From positions 1-35,788 of the forward strand of contig JAZDFH010000054.1 in the NCBI GenBank assembly GCA_043808035.1: 35,788 nt of DNA. Reading direction: 5' to 3'. This document shows positions 1 to 8,757 of this stretch, in pieces. The DNA is from JAZDFH01 sp043808035 (GTDB lineage: Bacteria; Patescibacteriota; Minisyncoccia; UBA6257; Colwellbacteraceae). The first letter of the stretch is position 1; the number at the start of each line of letters is the position of its first letter. Position numbers and translations under genes: made by a program. Under the pieces are notes generated by a model that was not told the origin of the DNA, searched no databases, and was given only the letters and a program-made list of their open reading frames with translations.

Positions 1-66
1 CACTCGTAATGTGATTATCGTTCATTGTTATTGTCATTAATACTCATGGTATGATAATCACCCAGC

Positions 67-91
67 AAAAAGGAGCTTTCAGCTCCTTTTT
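67..91. terminator. Intrinsic terminator upstream of rplU
   Basis: A perfect 11-bp inverted repeat (67-77 with 81-91) has a 3-base loop, a GC core (GGAGCT/AGCTCC) and A5/T5 flanks, so it could work in both directions. It probably ends a gene lying left of the window. A frame that closes with TAA at 7-9 could be that gene's end, but too little is visible to call it. Bases 10-66 hold no recognisable gene. Confidence 0.8.
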
Positions 92-145
92 GTGTTGGAA
101 TGGGTTTTTATTTCAGGCTACTTGTGTGTTGGACAAGACTCATAG

Positions 146-174
146 TTGCAGAAGGGAATCTTTTATGATATAAA
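146..174 (+). promoter_or_regulatory. Predicted rplU promoter
   Basis: TTGCAG (146-151), a 17-base spacer and TATAAA (169-174). The expected transcription start is near 181, only about 4 bases before the rplU ATG at 185, so the message would be nearly leaderless. Confidence 0.5.
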
Positions 175-184
175 TATGGGCATT

Positions 185-493
185 ATGTTTGCAGTTGTTG
201 AAATAGGCGGAAAACAATATTGTGTCGCGCCACAAGATAAGATCAAAGTGGAGAAGCTTGACGTGAAAGAAGGGGAAACGGTTTCCTTTGACCACGTTCT
301 TTTGGTGAACGATAAAAGTGATGTTGCTATTGGAAAGCCGTATGTTGATGGTGCGAAGGTGACTGCCCGTATTGTGGGGCATGGCAGGGACGCTAAAAAG
401 ATAGTTTTTAAGTATCATAACAAAACGCGGTTTCGTAAGAAAAAGGGGCATCGGCAGCATTTTACGGAGCTGGAGATTACTGAAATTAAATAA
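185..493 (+). CDS. rplU: 50S ribosomal protein bL21
   Basis: The 102-residue product matches bL21 over its full length. It opens with MFAVVEIGGKQY, the family's typical N-terminus, has the central acidic/basic beta-barrel region, and ends with the basic RKKKGHRQHFTELEI tail that contacts 23S rRNA. The frame can be extended to ATGs at 176 and 146, but bL21 proteins normally begin right before the GGKQ motif and the predicted transcription start lies near 181, so I chose 185. There is no Shine-Dalgarno sequence. In most bacteria rplU is followed by rpmA (bL27); here it stands alone between two hairpin terminators, so it is probably a single-gene transcript. Identity is clear; only the exact start is uncertain. 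Confidence 0.96.
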   Translation: MFAVVEIGGKQYCVAPQDKIKVEKLDVKEGETVSFDHVLLVNDKSDVAIGKPYVDGAKVTARIVGHGRDAKKIVFKYHNKTRFRKKKGHRQHFTELEITEIK

Positions 494-499
494 CATTGT

Positions 500-526
500 A
501 AAAAAACGGGGGATACCCGTTTTTTT
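500..526 (+). terminator. Intrinsic terminator of rplU
   Basis: An 11-bp stem (500-510 with 516-526) with a GGATA loop ends in a run of seven T. It starts 7 bases after the rplU stop codon and so isolates rplU from cysS. The A-run on the 5' side makes it potentially bidirectional. Confidence 0.85.
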
Positions 527-571
527 ATGCTGTTTAATTCATCATTTTTTTGTGTCGGTTTATCGGTAGAC

Positions 572-602
572 TTGCGGGAAGCTTAATGGAGTATGTTATA
601 AT
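572..602 (+). promoter_or_regulatory. Predicted cysS promoter
   Basis: A perfect extended -10, TGTTATAAT, has its hexamer at 597-602. A weak -35, TTGCGG (572-577), sits at a long 19-base spacing. The predicted start is at about 609, directly against the ATG at 610, which implies a leaderless cysS message heading the cysS-dnaB-recR unit. Confidence 0.6.
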
Positions 603-609
603 CGGATTG

Positions 610-2022
610 ATGTTAAAGGTACATAATACATTAACGCGGACAAAAGAGACTTTTATTCCGTTAATAAAGGATAAAGTTAGTTTTTATTACTGTGGACCAA
701 CGGTTTATTGGACTCAACATATTGGGAATTTAAGAGGTTCTCTGTGTGCAGATACTGTTGTTCGGTCATTACGATATCTTGGCTATGAGGTCACGTATAT
801 ACGCAATTATACCGATGTTGGACATTTAACATCCGATGAAGACACGGGTGAAGATAAGATGGAGAAGGGTTCTCGTAGAGAGGGTGTTTCTCCTCAGGAA
901 ATTGCGCAGAAATATATTGCAGGATATGAAAGAGATACGCAAGCTTTGTGTTTGGTTGAGCCAACGGTGAAGTGTCGCGCTACATTTCATATACGGGAAA
1001 TGATTACAATGGTTCAGACGTTGCTCGACAAGGGGTATGCATATGCAACAGACTTGGCGATTTACTTTGATGTCTCGAAAGCGAAGAATTATACTGCTCT
1101 TTCCGGGCAAAATATGGAGGAATTAGTTGTCGGTGCGGGAAATGGAGAAATAAGTGATCCGGGGAAACGAAACGCAGTTGATTTCGTGATATGGTTTTTT
1201 AAGGCGGGAGCTCACAAGAATGCATTGCAATATTGGGAATCGCCTTTTGTATCGTCCCTTGTGCAGAATGGGGAAGGGTTTCCTGGTTGGCATATCGAAT
1301 GTTCGGCAATGAGCAAAAAATATCTTGGGGATACGATGGATCTTCATATGGGAGGGATAGAACATATTCCGATTCATCATACGAACGAAATTGCGCAGAG
1401 TGAATCGGCGAACGGGAAACAATTTGTTCGATATTGGTTACATAATGAACATTTATTGGTGAATGATAGAAAGATGGCAAAGTCTGAAGGAACCGGATTT
1501 ACTGTTGATGACTTGAAAGAGAAAGGATATGAACCTCTTTCGCTTAGATTCTTTTTTTTACAGGCTCATTATCGATCAAAACAAAATTTTACTTGGGAAG
1601 CATTGACCGCGTCTGTAAACGGTTTGGAGCGTTTCCGTCAAAAATTTTGTGCGCTCGGGGGTAGCAATGGTTCTGTTGATGCTCTATGGAATCAAAAATT
1701 TGTTGCTGCGGTAGAGGATGATTTTAATATGCCGGAAGCTCTTGCTGTCGCATACGATGTTTTGCGGAGTGATTTGTCTCATGGCGATAAACGTGCAACG
1801 CTTTTATCTTTTGATACCGTATTGGGGTTACAGTTGGATACGGCATGTACGGCGGAGAGCGAAGTTACAGCAGAGGTACGGGAATTATTGAAAGAAAGGG
1901 AGTGTTTTCGGAGTCATAAACAGTTTATTCAGGCTGATGCTGTGCGTAAGAAAATAGAAGCGTTAGGATATGAGATACAAGATATGGAAGAAGGGGTTAC
2001 AGTTAAAAAGAGTGATATATGA
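610..2022 (+). CDS. cysS: Cysteinyl-tRNA synthetase
   Basis: This class I synthetase of 470 residues charges tRNA-Cys with cysteine in the cytoplasm. The signatures are complete: HIGN at residues 37-40, KMAKS at 288-292, and the four zinc ligands that select cysteine, Cys28, Cys231 (in GWHIECSAMS), His256 and Glu260, with the family's usual spacing. The C-terminal helical anticodon-binding region is present but short. An upstream TTG at 550 is in frame, yet the residues it adds are not synthetase-like and the -10 box at 597-602 lies inside that extension, so I start at ATG 610. The stop overlaps the dnaB start (ATGA), indicating translational coupling. Confidence 0.95.
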   Translation: MLKVHNTLTRTKETFIPLIKDKVSFYYCGPTVYWTQHIGNLRGSLCADTVVRSLRYLGYEVTYIRNYTDVGHLTSDEDTGEDKMEKGSRREGVSPQEIAQKYIAGYERDTQALCLVEPTVKCRATFHIREMITMVQTLLDKGYAYATDLAIYFDVSKAKNYTALSGQNMEELVVGAGNGEISDPGKRNAVDFVIWFFKAGAHKNALQYWESPFVSSLVQNGEGFPGWHIECSAMSKKYLGDTMDLHMGGIEHIPIHHTNEIAQSESANGKQFVRYWLHNEHLLVNDRKMAKSEGTGFTVDDLKEKGYEPLSLRFFFLQAHYRSKQNFTWEALTASVNGLERFRQKFCALGGSNGSVDALWNQKFVAAVEDDFNMPEALAVAYDVLRSDLSHGDKRATLLSFDTVLGLQLDTACTAESEVTAEVRELLKERECFRSHKQFIQADAVRKKIEALGYEIQDMEEGVTVKKSDI

Positions 2023-3380
2023 ACACAGGTAAGAATATAAAACTTCCTCCGAGCGATGTGGAAGCGGAACAATCTGTTCTTGGCGCCTTGATGATTGATA
2101 GAGATGCGGTTTTTTCGGTTGCCGATATTCTTGCACCAAGACATTTTTATAAAAAAGCTCATGGTATTATTTATGAATCCATGTTGGCGTTATGGGGCCG
2201 GAATGAACCGATCGATATTTTGAGTGTCACATCAGAATTAAAAAAAGTGGATAAGTTGAAGGATTCTGGAGGATCCAGTTATTTGACCGATCTGGTCAAT
2301 AGTGTTCCGACAGCGTCTCATGTTGAGCATTATGCGAAGTTGGTTAAAGAAAAAAGTGTATTGCGTGATTTGGTGAGTGCCTCTGCGGAAATTACGAATC
2401 AGGTTTTTTCGCATACGGATAGCATTGATGATCTACTCGATGGTATTGAACAAAAGATTTTTGCTATTTCTCAACAATCAATTGCGAAGAATTTTGTTCA
2501 TATCAAAGAAGAGCTTGCAACTGCCTTTGATCGAATTGAAAAGTTGAGCAGTGATGAAGGGAAGGGTATTCGAGGTGTACCGACAGGGTTTCCTTCGCTT
2601 GATAATATACTTTCCGGGCTGCAGAAGTCTGATTTGATTATTATTGGAGCACGTCCGTCGTATGGTAAAACGTCTCTCACTCTCGACTTTGCCAGACAGG
2701 CTGCGGTTGAACATGGGAAATCGATTGGTTTTTTTTCCCTTGAAATGAGCAGAGAACAAATTGCAGATCGTCTGATTGCCGCACAAGGGCAGATTGATTT
2801 ATGGAAATTGCGTACAGGGAGAATAAAAGATGATAGGGATTTTCAAATGATCCAAGTGGCGCTCGATAAATTAAACAACGCGGCGATTTATGTTGATGAC
2901 ACGCCATCTCCGACGATAGTGCAGATGCGTTCAATGGCTCGGCGATTACAGGCGGAAAAGAAGGGATTGGATCTCATTGTCGTTGATTATTTGCAGCTGA
3001 TTCGTCCACGGACGTCTTCGGATAATACGGTGACGCAAGTAACGGAGATATCTCGAGGGCTGAAAGGAATGGCCAGAGAACTTGGCGTGCCGGTTATCGC
3101 AGTATCTCAACTTTCTCGGAACGTGGAACAACGTGGAAAAAACGAATCACCGCGTCTTTCTGATTTAAGAGAGAGTGGAAGTATTGAACAGGATGCCGAT
3201 GTTGTTATGTTTGTTCATCCGAAGAATAGAGGGAGGGAAGATTTGTCGGAGGAAGAACAAGCTGTTGTTGACATTGTCATCGCGAAACATCGAAATGGAC
3301 CGGTTGGCTGTATACAATTATATTTTGATAAGGAAAGAGCGAGTTTTCGATCAATTGATGTCTATCATGATACATTATGA
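2019..3380 (+). CDS. dnaB: Replicative DNA helicase DnaB
   Basis: The 453-residue product has the two-part layout of DnaB. An N-terminal helical domain begins near PPSDVEAEQSVLGALMID and binds primase; a RecA-type motor domain follows. The Walker A motif ARPSYGKTS centres on Lys217/Thr218, the Walker B is LIVVDYLQLI, and the arginine-rich DLRESGSIEQDAD segment near the C-terminus is the family's H4-like motif. It unwinds DNA at the replication fork as a hexamer. The gene overlaps cysS at its start and recR at its end by four bases each (ATGA), with no Shine-Dalgarno sequence. No intein interrupts the Walker A, although dnaB is a frequent intein site. Confidence 0.96.
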   Translation: MNTGKNIKLPPSDVEAEQSVLGALMIDRDAVFSVADILAPRHFYKKAHGIIYESMLALWGRNEPIDILSVTSELKKVDKLKDSGGSSYLTDLVNSVPTASHVEHYAKLVKEKSVLRDLVSASAEITNQVFSHTDSIDDLLDGIEQKIFAISQQSIAKNFVHIKEELATAFDRIEKLSSDEGKGIRGVPTGFPSLDNILSGLQKSDLIIIGARPSYGKTSLTLDFARQAAVEHGKSIGFFSLEMSREQIADRLIAAQGQIDLWKLRTGRIKDDRDFQMIQVALDKLNNAAIYVDDTPSPTIVQMRSMARRLQAEKKGLDLIVVDYLQLIRPRTSSDNTVTQVTEISRGLKGMARELGVPVIAVSQLSRNVEQRGKNESPRLSDLRESGSIEQDADVVMFVHPKNRGREDLSEEEQAVVDIVIAKHRNGPVGCIQLYFDKERASFRSIDVYHDTL

Positions 3381-3979
3381 AATTACCAGACGAGATACAG
3401 CAGTTTGTTGACCTTTTTTCAGCTCTACCGGGGATTGGACCTCGTCAGGCAGTTCGGTTAGCATTTTATTTTATATATAAAGGACCCCAGTATCAGGAAT
3501 TAATGAGTACTCATTTGCAATCACTGAAAAATATCAAATTTTGCAGACGATGCTTTTTTGTGCATGCCAATACAGGTGAGCTTTGTGATATTTGTCGTAA
3601 TCAGGAGAGAGACGTTCGAAGTATTGCTATTCTTGAGAAAGAGACAGATGTTATTTCTCTTGAACGATCACAAGCGTTTCATGGACGGTATATGGTTATT
3701 GGTTCTTCGAAGAGAGCAGGTGCACTTGATGATTTTCAGAAGGGAAGACTATCGTCTTTGAAAACTCAAATTAAAGAACTGCAGGGAGGCATGGCGGATG
3801 AGATTATTATTGCCGTAAACCCGACGACTGCCGGTGATATAACAGTGTCTTTTGTTGCAGAAGAGATGCGTCCTTATGCGCATCATATCACCAAACTGGG
3901 TCGGGGGATTCCAACAGGAGGAGAAATCGAATTTGCGGACGCAATGACGCTCAAAGAAGCCTTGACAAGAAGAAAGTGA
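3377..3979 (+). CDS. recR: Recombination mediator RecR
   Basis: The 200-residue product is of normal RecR length. It shows the helix-hairpin-helix start (LPGIGPRQAVRLAF), a four-cysteine zinc finger (Cys56, Cys59, Cys70, Cys73) and a Toprim domain from about residue 80, with the ending typical of the family (GRGIPTGGEIEFAD). RecR works with RecO, and with RecF where present, to load RecA on single-stranded gaps. It is translationally coupled to dnaB (ATGA overlap). A replication helicase followed by a repair mediator is a plausible functional pairing. The 47 bases that follow hold no gene. Confidence 0.96.
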   Translation: MKLPDEIQQFVDLFSALPGIGPRQAVRLAFYFIYKGPQYQELMSTHLQSLKNIKFCRRCFFVHANTGELCDICRNQERDVRSIAILEKETDVISLERSQAFHGRYMVIGSSKRAGALDDFQKGRLSSLKTQIKELQGGMADEIIIAVNPTTAGDITVSFVAEEMRPYAHHITKLGRGIPTGGEIEFADAMTLKEALTRRK

Positions 3980-3991
3980 TTTATTACTGTC

Positions 3992-4020
3992 TTTCAATAA
4001 AAGGTTAAACAAGATAAACT
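3992..4020 (+). promoter_or_regulatory. Possible grpE promoter
   Basis: TTTCAA (3992-3997), a 17-base spacer and TAAACT (4015-4020) end 7 bases before the grpE ATG, matching the leaderless pattern seen elsewhere. A competing candidate is TTGACA at 3962-3967 with TACTGT at 3985-3990, inside the recR end, which would give a roughly 30-base leader. I see no CIRCE (HrcA) inverted repeat. Confidence 0.35.
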
Positions 4021-4026
4021 TATTTT

Positions 4027-4533
4027 ATGATGACATACCAAGATGATTTACATAATGAAAATAGTGATGCTCCATTAGAGGAAGAAAAAATAGATGTCGA
4101 TATTGTTTCGTTGCAAAATGAGAAAGATGAATATTTAAAAGGATGGCAGCGAGCGAAAGCTGATTTTATTAATTATAAGAGAGAGGAATCTGAACGATTG
4201 GAGCGTGTTGCGCAGTTTGGGAATGAAGAACTGATTAGGGATTTGCTACAAGTGTTGGATAGTTTTGATTTAAGTCTTGCAATGCTTGAGAAAGAAGGTC
4301 ATGTTGAAAAGGGGGTATATATGATTAAGGGACAGCTTGAGGATGTATTGCGTCGGAAAGGACTTGATCGTATACGTGTTTCAGTTGGTGAAGCGTTCAA
4401 TCCGCATTATCATGAAGCGGTGGTTATGATTGACGGAGAAGGTGAATCCGGTGCTGTTGCGGAAGAAGTTGAAGCTGGGTATCGGTTACATGGAAAAGTT
4501 ATTCGTCCGTCACGCGTAAAAATAATAAAGTAA
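4027..4533 (+). CDS. grpE: Nucleotide exchange factor GrpE
   Basis: The 168-residue protein has the GrpE layout. An acidic, disordered N-terminus is followed by a long coiled coil (about residues 25-100, including the conserved KGWQRAKADFINYKRE) and a C-terminal beta domain (FNPHYHEAV... GYRLHGKVIRPSRVKI). GrpE is a dimer that releases ADP from DnaK. It is first in a grpE-dnaK-X-dnaJ unit, 18 bases ahead of dnaK. Two adjacent ATGs (4027, 4030) make the exact first residue ambiguous by one position. The C-terminal motif secures the identity. Confidence 0.95.
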   Translation: MMTYQDDLHNENSDAPLEEEKIDVDIVSLQNEKDEYLKGWQRAKADFINYKREESERLERVAQFGNEELIRDLLQVLDSFDLSLAMLEKEGHVEKGVYMIKGQLEDVLRRKGLDRIRVSVGEAFNPHYHEAVVMIDGEGESGAVAEEVEAGYRLHGKVIRPSRVKIIK

Positions 4534-4551
4534 AATAATAAAATAAAAACC

Positions 4552-6426
4552 ATGAGTAAAATTTTGGGTATTGATCTTGGAACAAGTAATTCTGCAATGG
4601 CTGTTATTGAGTCAGGTGAACCAAAGATTCTTGAGAACGCCGAAGGAAATCGAACAACACCGTCAATTGTAGCTATTTCGAAAACAAATGAACGATTGGT
4701 TGGACAGATAGCGAAACGGCAATCGGTTACCAATCCGAAAAACACTATTTTTTCGGTGAAGCGACTTGTTGGACGAAAGTTTTTTGATCAAGAAGTGATC
4801 GAAGATAAAAAGCTTTTACCATACGATCTGCGAGAAGCTTCCGATAAAGGTATTGAAATTCAAATGAGCGATAAGTGGTATAAGGCCGAACAGATATCGG
4901 CAATGGTACTTGCGAAACTGAAAGCGGATGCGGAGGCTCGATTGGGAGAGAAGATCGAAGAGGCTGTCATTACGGTACCCGCATATTTTGATGATTCTCA
5001 ACGACAAGCGACTAAGAATGCAGGAGAGATTGCAGGATTCAAAGTTCGACGTATATTGAATGAACCGACTGCGGCGGCACTTGCATACGGATTGAATAAA
5101 AAAACTGACGAACAGATTGTTGTCTATGATTTTGGTGGTGGTACGTTCGACGTTTCTGTTTTGGAAGTTGGGGTGGATACTGTGGAAGTGAAATCTACAG
5201 GAGGAGATACTCATTTAGGCGGAGACGATTTTGATAAAGTCATCAGTGATTACCTTACAGTGGAATATAAGAAGCAAGAAGGTATTGATATTTCGAAAGA
5301 TTCGCTTGCGTTACAGCGATTAAAAGAAGGTGTTGAACGGGCAAAACATGAGTTGTCAACTTCGACAGAAACGGAGATAAATTTGCCATATATCAGCTCT
5401 GATGCGGCAGGACCGAAGCATTTTTTATTAAAGTTAACTCGAGCGAAATTGGAAGACCTCGTCAGGGATCATATCGACAGATCTATCGCTATAACCAAAC
5501 AAGTAGTGCAAGACGCTGGATTCAAAATAGAAGATATCGATGAGGTTATTTTGGTTGGCGGGCAAACACGTATGCCTGCGATACAGGAAGCGGTTAAAAA
5601 ATTATTCAATAGAGAGCCGCATCGAGGTATTAATCCTGATGAGGTTGTCGCGGTGGGAGCAGCAGTACAGGCAGGAATTATGCAAGGAGACGTTAAAGAT
5701 ATTTTACTTCTTGATGTAACTCCTCTTTCTTTGGGGATCGAAACGTTGGGAGGAGTATTTACGAAGCTTATCGAAAAGAATACGACTATTCCGACAGCTC
5801 GGACGCAAGTATTTTCAACGGCTGCGGATAATCAAACATCTGTTGAAGTGCATGTTTTACAAGGAGAACGAGAGATGGCAACGGACAACAAGACACTTGC
5901 GAGATTTATTTTGGATGGAATTCCTCCTTCTCCTCGTGGTGTTCCTCAAGTTGAAGTTACGCTTGATATTGATGCAAACGGTATCTTGAGTGTCAAAGCG
6001 GTTGATAAAGCATCTGGGAAAAGTCAATCTGTTAGAATTGAGGCATCAACATCTCTTTCAAAGGACGAGGTTGAGCGTTTAAAACAAGAAGCGGCGAGTC
6101 ATGCCGAAGAGGATAAAAAGAAACGCGAAGTCGTTGACGCGAAGAATAAAGGCGAGACATTGTTGTATACGGCGGAAAAATCTTTACGCGATGCAGGCGA
6201 TAAAGTTCCTGCAGATGTGAAAGAAGCTGTTGATAGCAAGATAACCGAATTAAAGAAAGCTCTTGAAGGGACTGATGGTGCTGAAATTGAACGTACAACG
6301 AATGCGCTATCTTCTGAACTTCAAAAAATTGGGCAATCGATGTACGATAATACTAAGACGGAGGAAAAACCAAATGAGTCTGATGCTCCGTCTAGCGAAA
6401 CAGAGGATGATTCGAATAAATCTTAA
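4552..6426 (+). CDS. dnaK: Chaperone DnaK (Hsp70)
   Basis: The 624-residue Hsp70 starts with the nucleotide-binding signature ILGIDLGTSNSAMAV and also has the phosphate-binding IVVYDFGGGTFDVSVLEV and VILVGGQTRMPAIQ motifs. The interdomain linker DILLLDVTPLSLGIET leads into the substrate-binding beta domain, helical lid and a charged, disordered tail ending in EDDSNKS. It folds and protects proteins with DnaJ and GrpE. The 18 bases before it are A-rich with no Shine-Dalgarno sequence. The length is normal and no catalytic feature appears missing. Confidence 0.97.
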   Translation: MSKILGIDLGTSNSAMAVIESGEPKILENAEGNRTTPSIVAISKTNERLVGQIAKRQSVTNPKNTIFSVKRLVGRKFFDQEVIEDKKLLPYDLREASDKGIEIQMSDKWYKAEQISAMVLAKLKADAEARLGEKIEEAVITVPAYFDDSQRQATKNAGEIAGFKVRRILNEPTAAALAYGLNKKTDEQIVVYDFGGGTFDVSVLEVGVDTVEVKSTGGDTHLGGDDFDKVISDYLTVEYKKQEGIDISKDSLALQRLKEGVERAKHELSTSTETEINLPYISSDAAGPKHFLLKLTRAKLEDLVRDHIDRSIAITKQVVQDAGFKIEDIDEVILVGGQTRMPAIQEAVKKLFNREPHRGINPDEVVAVGAAVQAGIMQGDVKDILLLDVTPLSLGIETLGGVFTKLIEKNTTIPTARTQVFSTAADNQTSVEVHVLQGEREMATDNKTLARFILDGIPPSPRGVPQVEVTLDIDANGILSVKAVDKASGKSQSVRIEASTSLSKDEVERLKQEAASHAEEDKKKREVVDAKNKGETLLYTAEKSLRDAGDKVPADVKEAVDSKITELKKALEGTDGAEIERTTNALSSELQKIGQSMYDNTKTEEKPNESDAPSSETEDDSNKS

Positions 6427-6466
6427 ATAAGCGTATTCGATATATCATATCGGCTGCCAATATTTT

Positions 6467-7504
6467 ATGGAAACACGTATTCCTTCTCGAGATAAGCAGT
6501 CATTGATTGCACAAAATAAAGAGGACATCGATATTAACCGTTCGGTGTGGAAAGTCTTCACTGTTATCAGTGTGACCATTTTAACTGCATTTGTAGCGGG
6601 GTACCTTATTAGTATCGGACAATTTTGGTATGGCTTTTTTGCAACGGTATTGTTTTTTGTTATATTTACTTTGCAAACATTTCTTATCAAAAGTTGGGTT
6701 CAAATCTTTAAGAGTATTTTTTTGGAGTCATGTGCTTTTATTGGACCTTTTTTCTTCCTTGTATCGTGGGATTATTTGTTGACCGCATGGCTTGGATTAT
6801 TTATTTTTTTGTTATTGAGTTTCCGAGGAAGTAGACAAGAACTACATAGTTCTTTAAAGATTCATTTTTGGAGAACAGCTCGAGCGTCTTTATCTTATAG
6901 TATAATAGGTGTTTTATTCGCGATCAGTCTTATGTACATATCTTTGTTTATTAACAATGGAGTTTTTATAGGGCAGAAAACATTTGTTCAAATATTGCAG
7001 TCAAGTGATTTTGTTATGGCGAAATTAATACCGGGATTCTCGTTTAACAAAACCCTTGATGAAACATTACACGCGACTATAACGGCAAATAGTAGGATAG
7101 GGAATCAGATTCTTGAGTTTGTTAACACGAACAATAAGTCATCGATAGATATTATGCTTCTTCCTGATGATCAAAAGGAGAAGATTATAAGTCAGATGGT
7201 TCCTGAAATATCCAAGAATATTCAATCGTCGATGGGAAATTCATTCAATCCTGATGTGTCCATCGCTGACAATATATATAATAGTTTTGTTGTATCATCT
7301 ATAGAGAAATTATCTCCAGAGCAGCGAGCATATATTGGTCTTTCGACGATACTGCTTATTATAATAACAGTGAAGAGTATGGCGGTTGTTTTGTATATTC
7401 CTCTTATTTTTATAGCGTTTATTTTGTATGAACTTTTCATAGCGGCGGGCTTTATGGTTTTGAGAGTTGAACCATGTAGTAGAGAAATACTTATCTTGAA
7501 ATAA
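6467..7504 (+). CDS. Polytopic membrane protein of unknown function in the dnaK operon
   Basis: I do not recognise a family. The 345-residue product has a polar 28-residue start and then about six hydrophobic segments. These are two close pairs at roughly residues 30-68 and 83-118, one near 140-165, and a C-terminal pair near 280-335. Between the last groups lies a polar region of about 110 residues (175-280), rich in Asn, Ser, Ile and Lys, with no cysteine or obvious catalytic motif. The gene sits 40 bases after dnaK and 33 bases before dnaJ on the same strand, so it is probably co-transcribed with the chaperones. A role in membrane-protein quality control would fit the position but is only inference. 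Start at ATG 6467; no Shine-Dalgarno sequence. Confidence 0.8.
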   Translation: METRIPSRDKQSLIAQNKEDIDINRSVWKVFTVISVTILTAFVAGYLISIGQFWYGFFATVLFFVIFTLQTFLIKSWVQIFKSIFLESCAFIGPFFFLVSWDYLLTAWLGLFIFLLLSFRGSRQELHSSLKIHFWRTARASLSYSIIGVLFAISLMYISLFINNGVFIGQKTFVQILQSSDFVMAKLIPGFSFNKTLDETLHATITANSRIGNQILEFVNTNNKSSIDIMLLPDDQKEKIISQMVPEISKNIQSSMGNSFNPDVSIADNIYNSFVVSSIEKLSPEQRAYIGLSTILLIIITVKSMAVVLYIPLIFIAFILYELFIAAGFMVLRVEPCSREILILK

Positions 7505-7537
7505 TAAAAGAGCGGTTTATAGTAATAGAAACATATC

Positions 7538-8611
7538 ATGAAAGATTATTATACAATTTTGGAAGTTAAGAAAGACTCCTCTCCAGAGGAGATAAAGAAA
7601 GCGTATAGACGACTGGCTCATAAATATCATCCTGACAAGGCTGGAGGAGATGAGGCAAAATTTAAGGAGATCAATGAGGCATACCAAGTACTTTCGAATG
7701 TTGAGAAAAGACATCAATATGATCAATTCGGGCAGACATTTAGTGGTGGACAAACACCGCCAGGAGGCTTCGGAGGGGCAAATGCCGGTGGATGGAATGT
7801 TCATACGGGAGGGTTTGAAGATATTTCCGACTTGGGGGATATCTTTGACGCGGTTTTTGGGTCGGGTGCTCGTCAAAAGCGTCGCACATATCATCGTGGC
7901 GCGGATCTTGAATTACCTGTCTCTATTACACTTAAAGAGGCGCAGAAGGGGAAAAAGGTTGACTTTAGTTTTGAGACGTATGTCCTGTGCACGTCTTGCA
8001 AGGGCATTGGCTATGATGAGTCTGCGGGTACGGCACAATGTGAACGATGTGATGGGAAAGGTGAGATTCGTGAAACACAGAGCACATTTTTTGGTAATTT
8101 TGCTAAAGTAGTTCCGTGTAAAAAATGTGGCGGTAATGGGAAAATTCCGAACAAAGTATGTAGTACGTGTAAGGGATCTGGACGTATACGTGGTAAACGA
8201 GATGTGCAAGTTGAGATCCGACCAGGAATAGAAGATGGACAGATTATTAAAATGGTCGGTATGGGAGAAATCGGAGAAAAACAAGCCGGAGCGGGGGATT
8301 TATATGTGAGAGTAAGTGTTAAATCTCATTCTCTTTTTACACGTCGAGGCAATGATCTTCTTATAAAGCTTTCAGTCAGTCTTATTGATATCTTGTTGCA
8401 AAAGAAGATAGAGGTTCCATTGCTTAACGGCGAGCACAAGACTATTGAAATACCTGCAGGCTATAATATAAATGAATCATTGCGCATTAAGGGAGAAGGC
8501 ATGACGGTATACAATGATTTAGTGGTGATATTTGAAGCGCGGACACCGAAAAAATTAGATAAGCATGCGCGGGCGTTACTCGAAGATCTTGCAAAACATA
8601 TCAAAGAGTAG
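7538..8611 (+). CDS. dnaJ: Co-chaperone DnaJ (Hsp40, type I)
   Basis: The 357-residue protein has all four parts of a type I DnaJ. There is a J domain with HPD at residues 31-33 (stimulating DnaK ATPase), a Gly-rich linker (GGFGGANAGGWN), and a zinc region with four CxxCxGxG repeats (CTSCKGIG, CERCDGKG, CKKCGGNG, CSTCKGSG). The C-terminal client-binding beta domains follow. It delivers clients to DnaK. Last gene of the grpE-dnaK-X-dnaJ unit. I see no hairpin terminator in the 67 bases before the tRNA gene. Confidence 0.97.
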   Translation: MKDYYTILEVKKDSSPEEIKKAYRRLAHKYHPDKAGGDEAKFKEINEAYQVLSNVEKRHQYDQFGQTFSGGQTPPGGFGGANAGGWNVHTGGFEDISDLGDIFDAVFGSGARQKRRTYHRGADLELPVSITLKEAQKGKKVDFSFETYVLCTSCKGIGYDESAGTAQCERCDGKGEIRETQSTFFGNFAKVVPCKKCGGNGKIPNKVCSTCKGSGRIRGKRDVQVEIRPGIEDGQIIKMVGMGEIGEKQAGAGDLYVRVSVKSHSLFTRRGNDLLIKLSVSLIDILLQKKIEVPLLNGEHKTIEIPAGYNINESLRIKGEGMTVYNDLVVIFEARTPKKLDKHARALLEDLAKHIKE

Positions 8612-8663
8612 TATAGATTTGTAAAATATTCTATCCTTAGTGGAAGAATTTTGTTGTATTGGT

Positions 8664-8669
8664 TATAAT
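8664..8669 (+). promoter_or_regulatory. Predicted -10 box of tRNA-Lys
   Basis: A perfect TATAAT ends 10 bases before the first base of the mature tRNA. No clear -35 is present. The predicted start near 8676 leaves only about three bases of 5' leader for RNase P. Confidence 0.5.
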
Positions 8670-8678
8670 TGTATATAA

Positions 8679-8751
8679 CCGCCCATAGCTCAGTTGGTAG
8701 AGCAACTGCCTTTTAAGCAGATGGTCCTAGGTTCAAATCCTAGTGGGCGGA
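8679..8751 (+). tRNA. tRNA-Lys, anticodon TTT
   Basis: The cloverleaf folds by hand. The acceptor CCGCCCA (8679-8685) pairs with TGGGCGG (8744-8750), with A8751 as discriminator. The D stem is GCTC/GAGC (8688-8691, 8700-8703). The anticodon stem has four good pairs and one A-A mismatch at the top, and the loop CTTTTAA holds anticodon TTT (8712-8714). The T stem CTAGG/CCTAG carries the TTCAAAT loop. CCA is not encoded (the next bases are CAA), so a CCA-adding enzyme and RNase Z-type 3' processing are expected. A coding sequence begins only 6 bases further on. Confidence 0.96.
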
Positions 8752-8757
8752 CAAGTT

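Noticed and set aside
31..58. TTGTCA-N16-GATAAT promoter-like sequence at the left edge
   Set aside because: A transcript from it would run straight into the terminator at 67-91, and no gene lies between.
140..496. A minus-strand open frame covering rplU
   Set aside because: It is fully antisense to a clear ribosomal protein gene.
3980..4026. Looked for a CIRCE/HrcA operator before grpE
   Set aside because: No TTAGCACTC/GAGTGCTAA-like inverted repeat is present.
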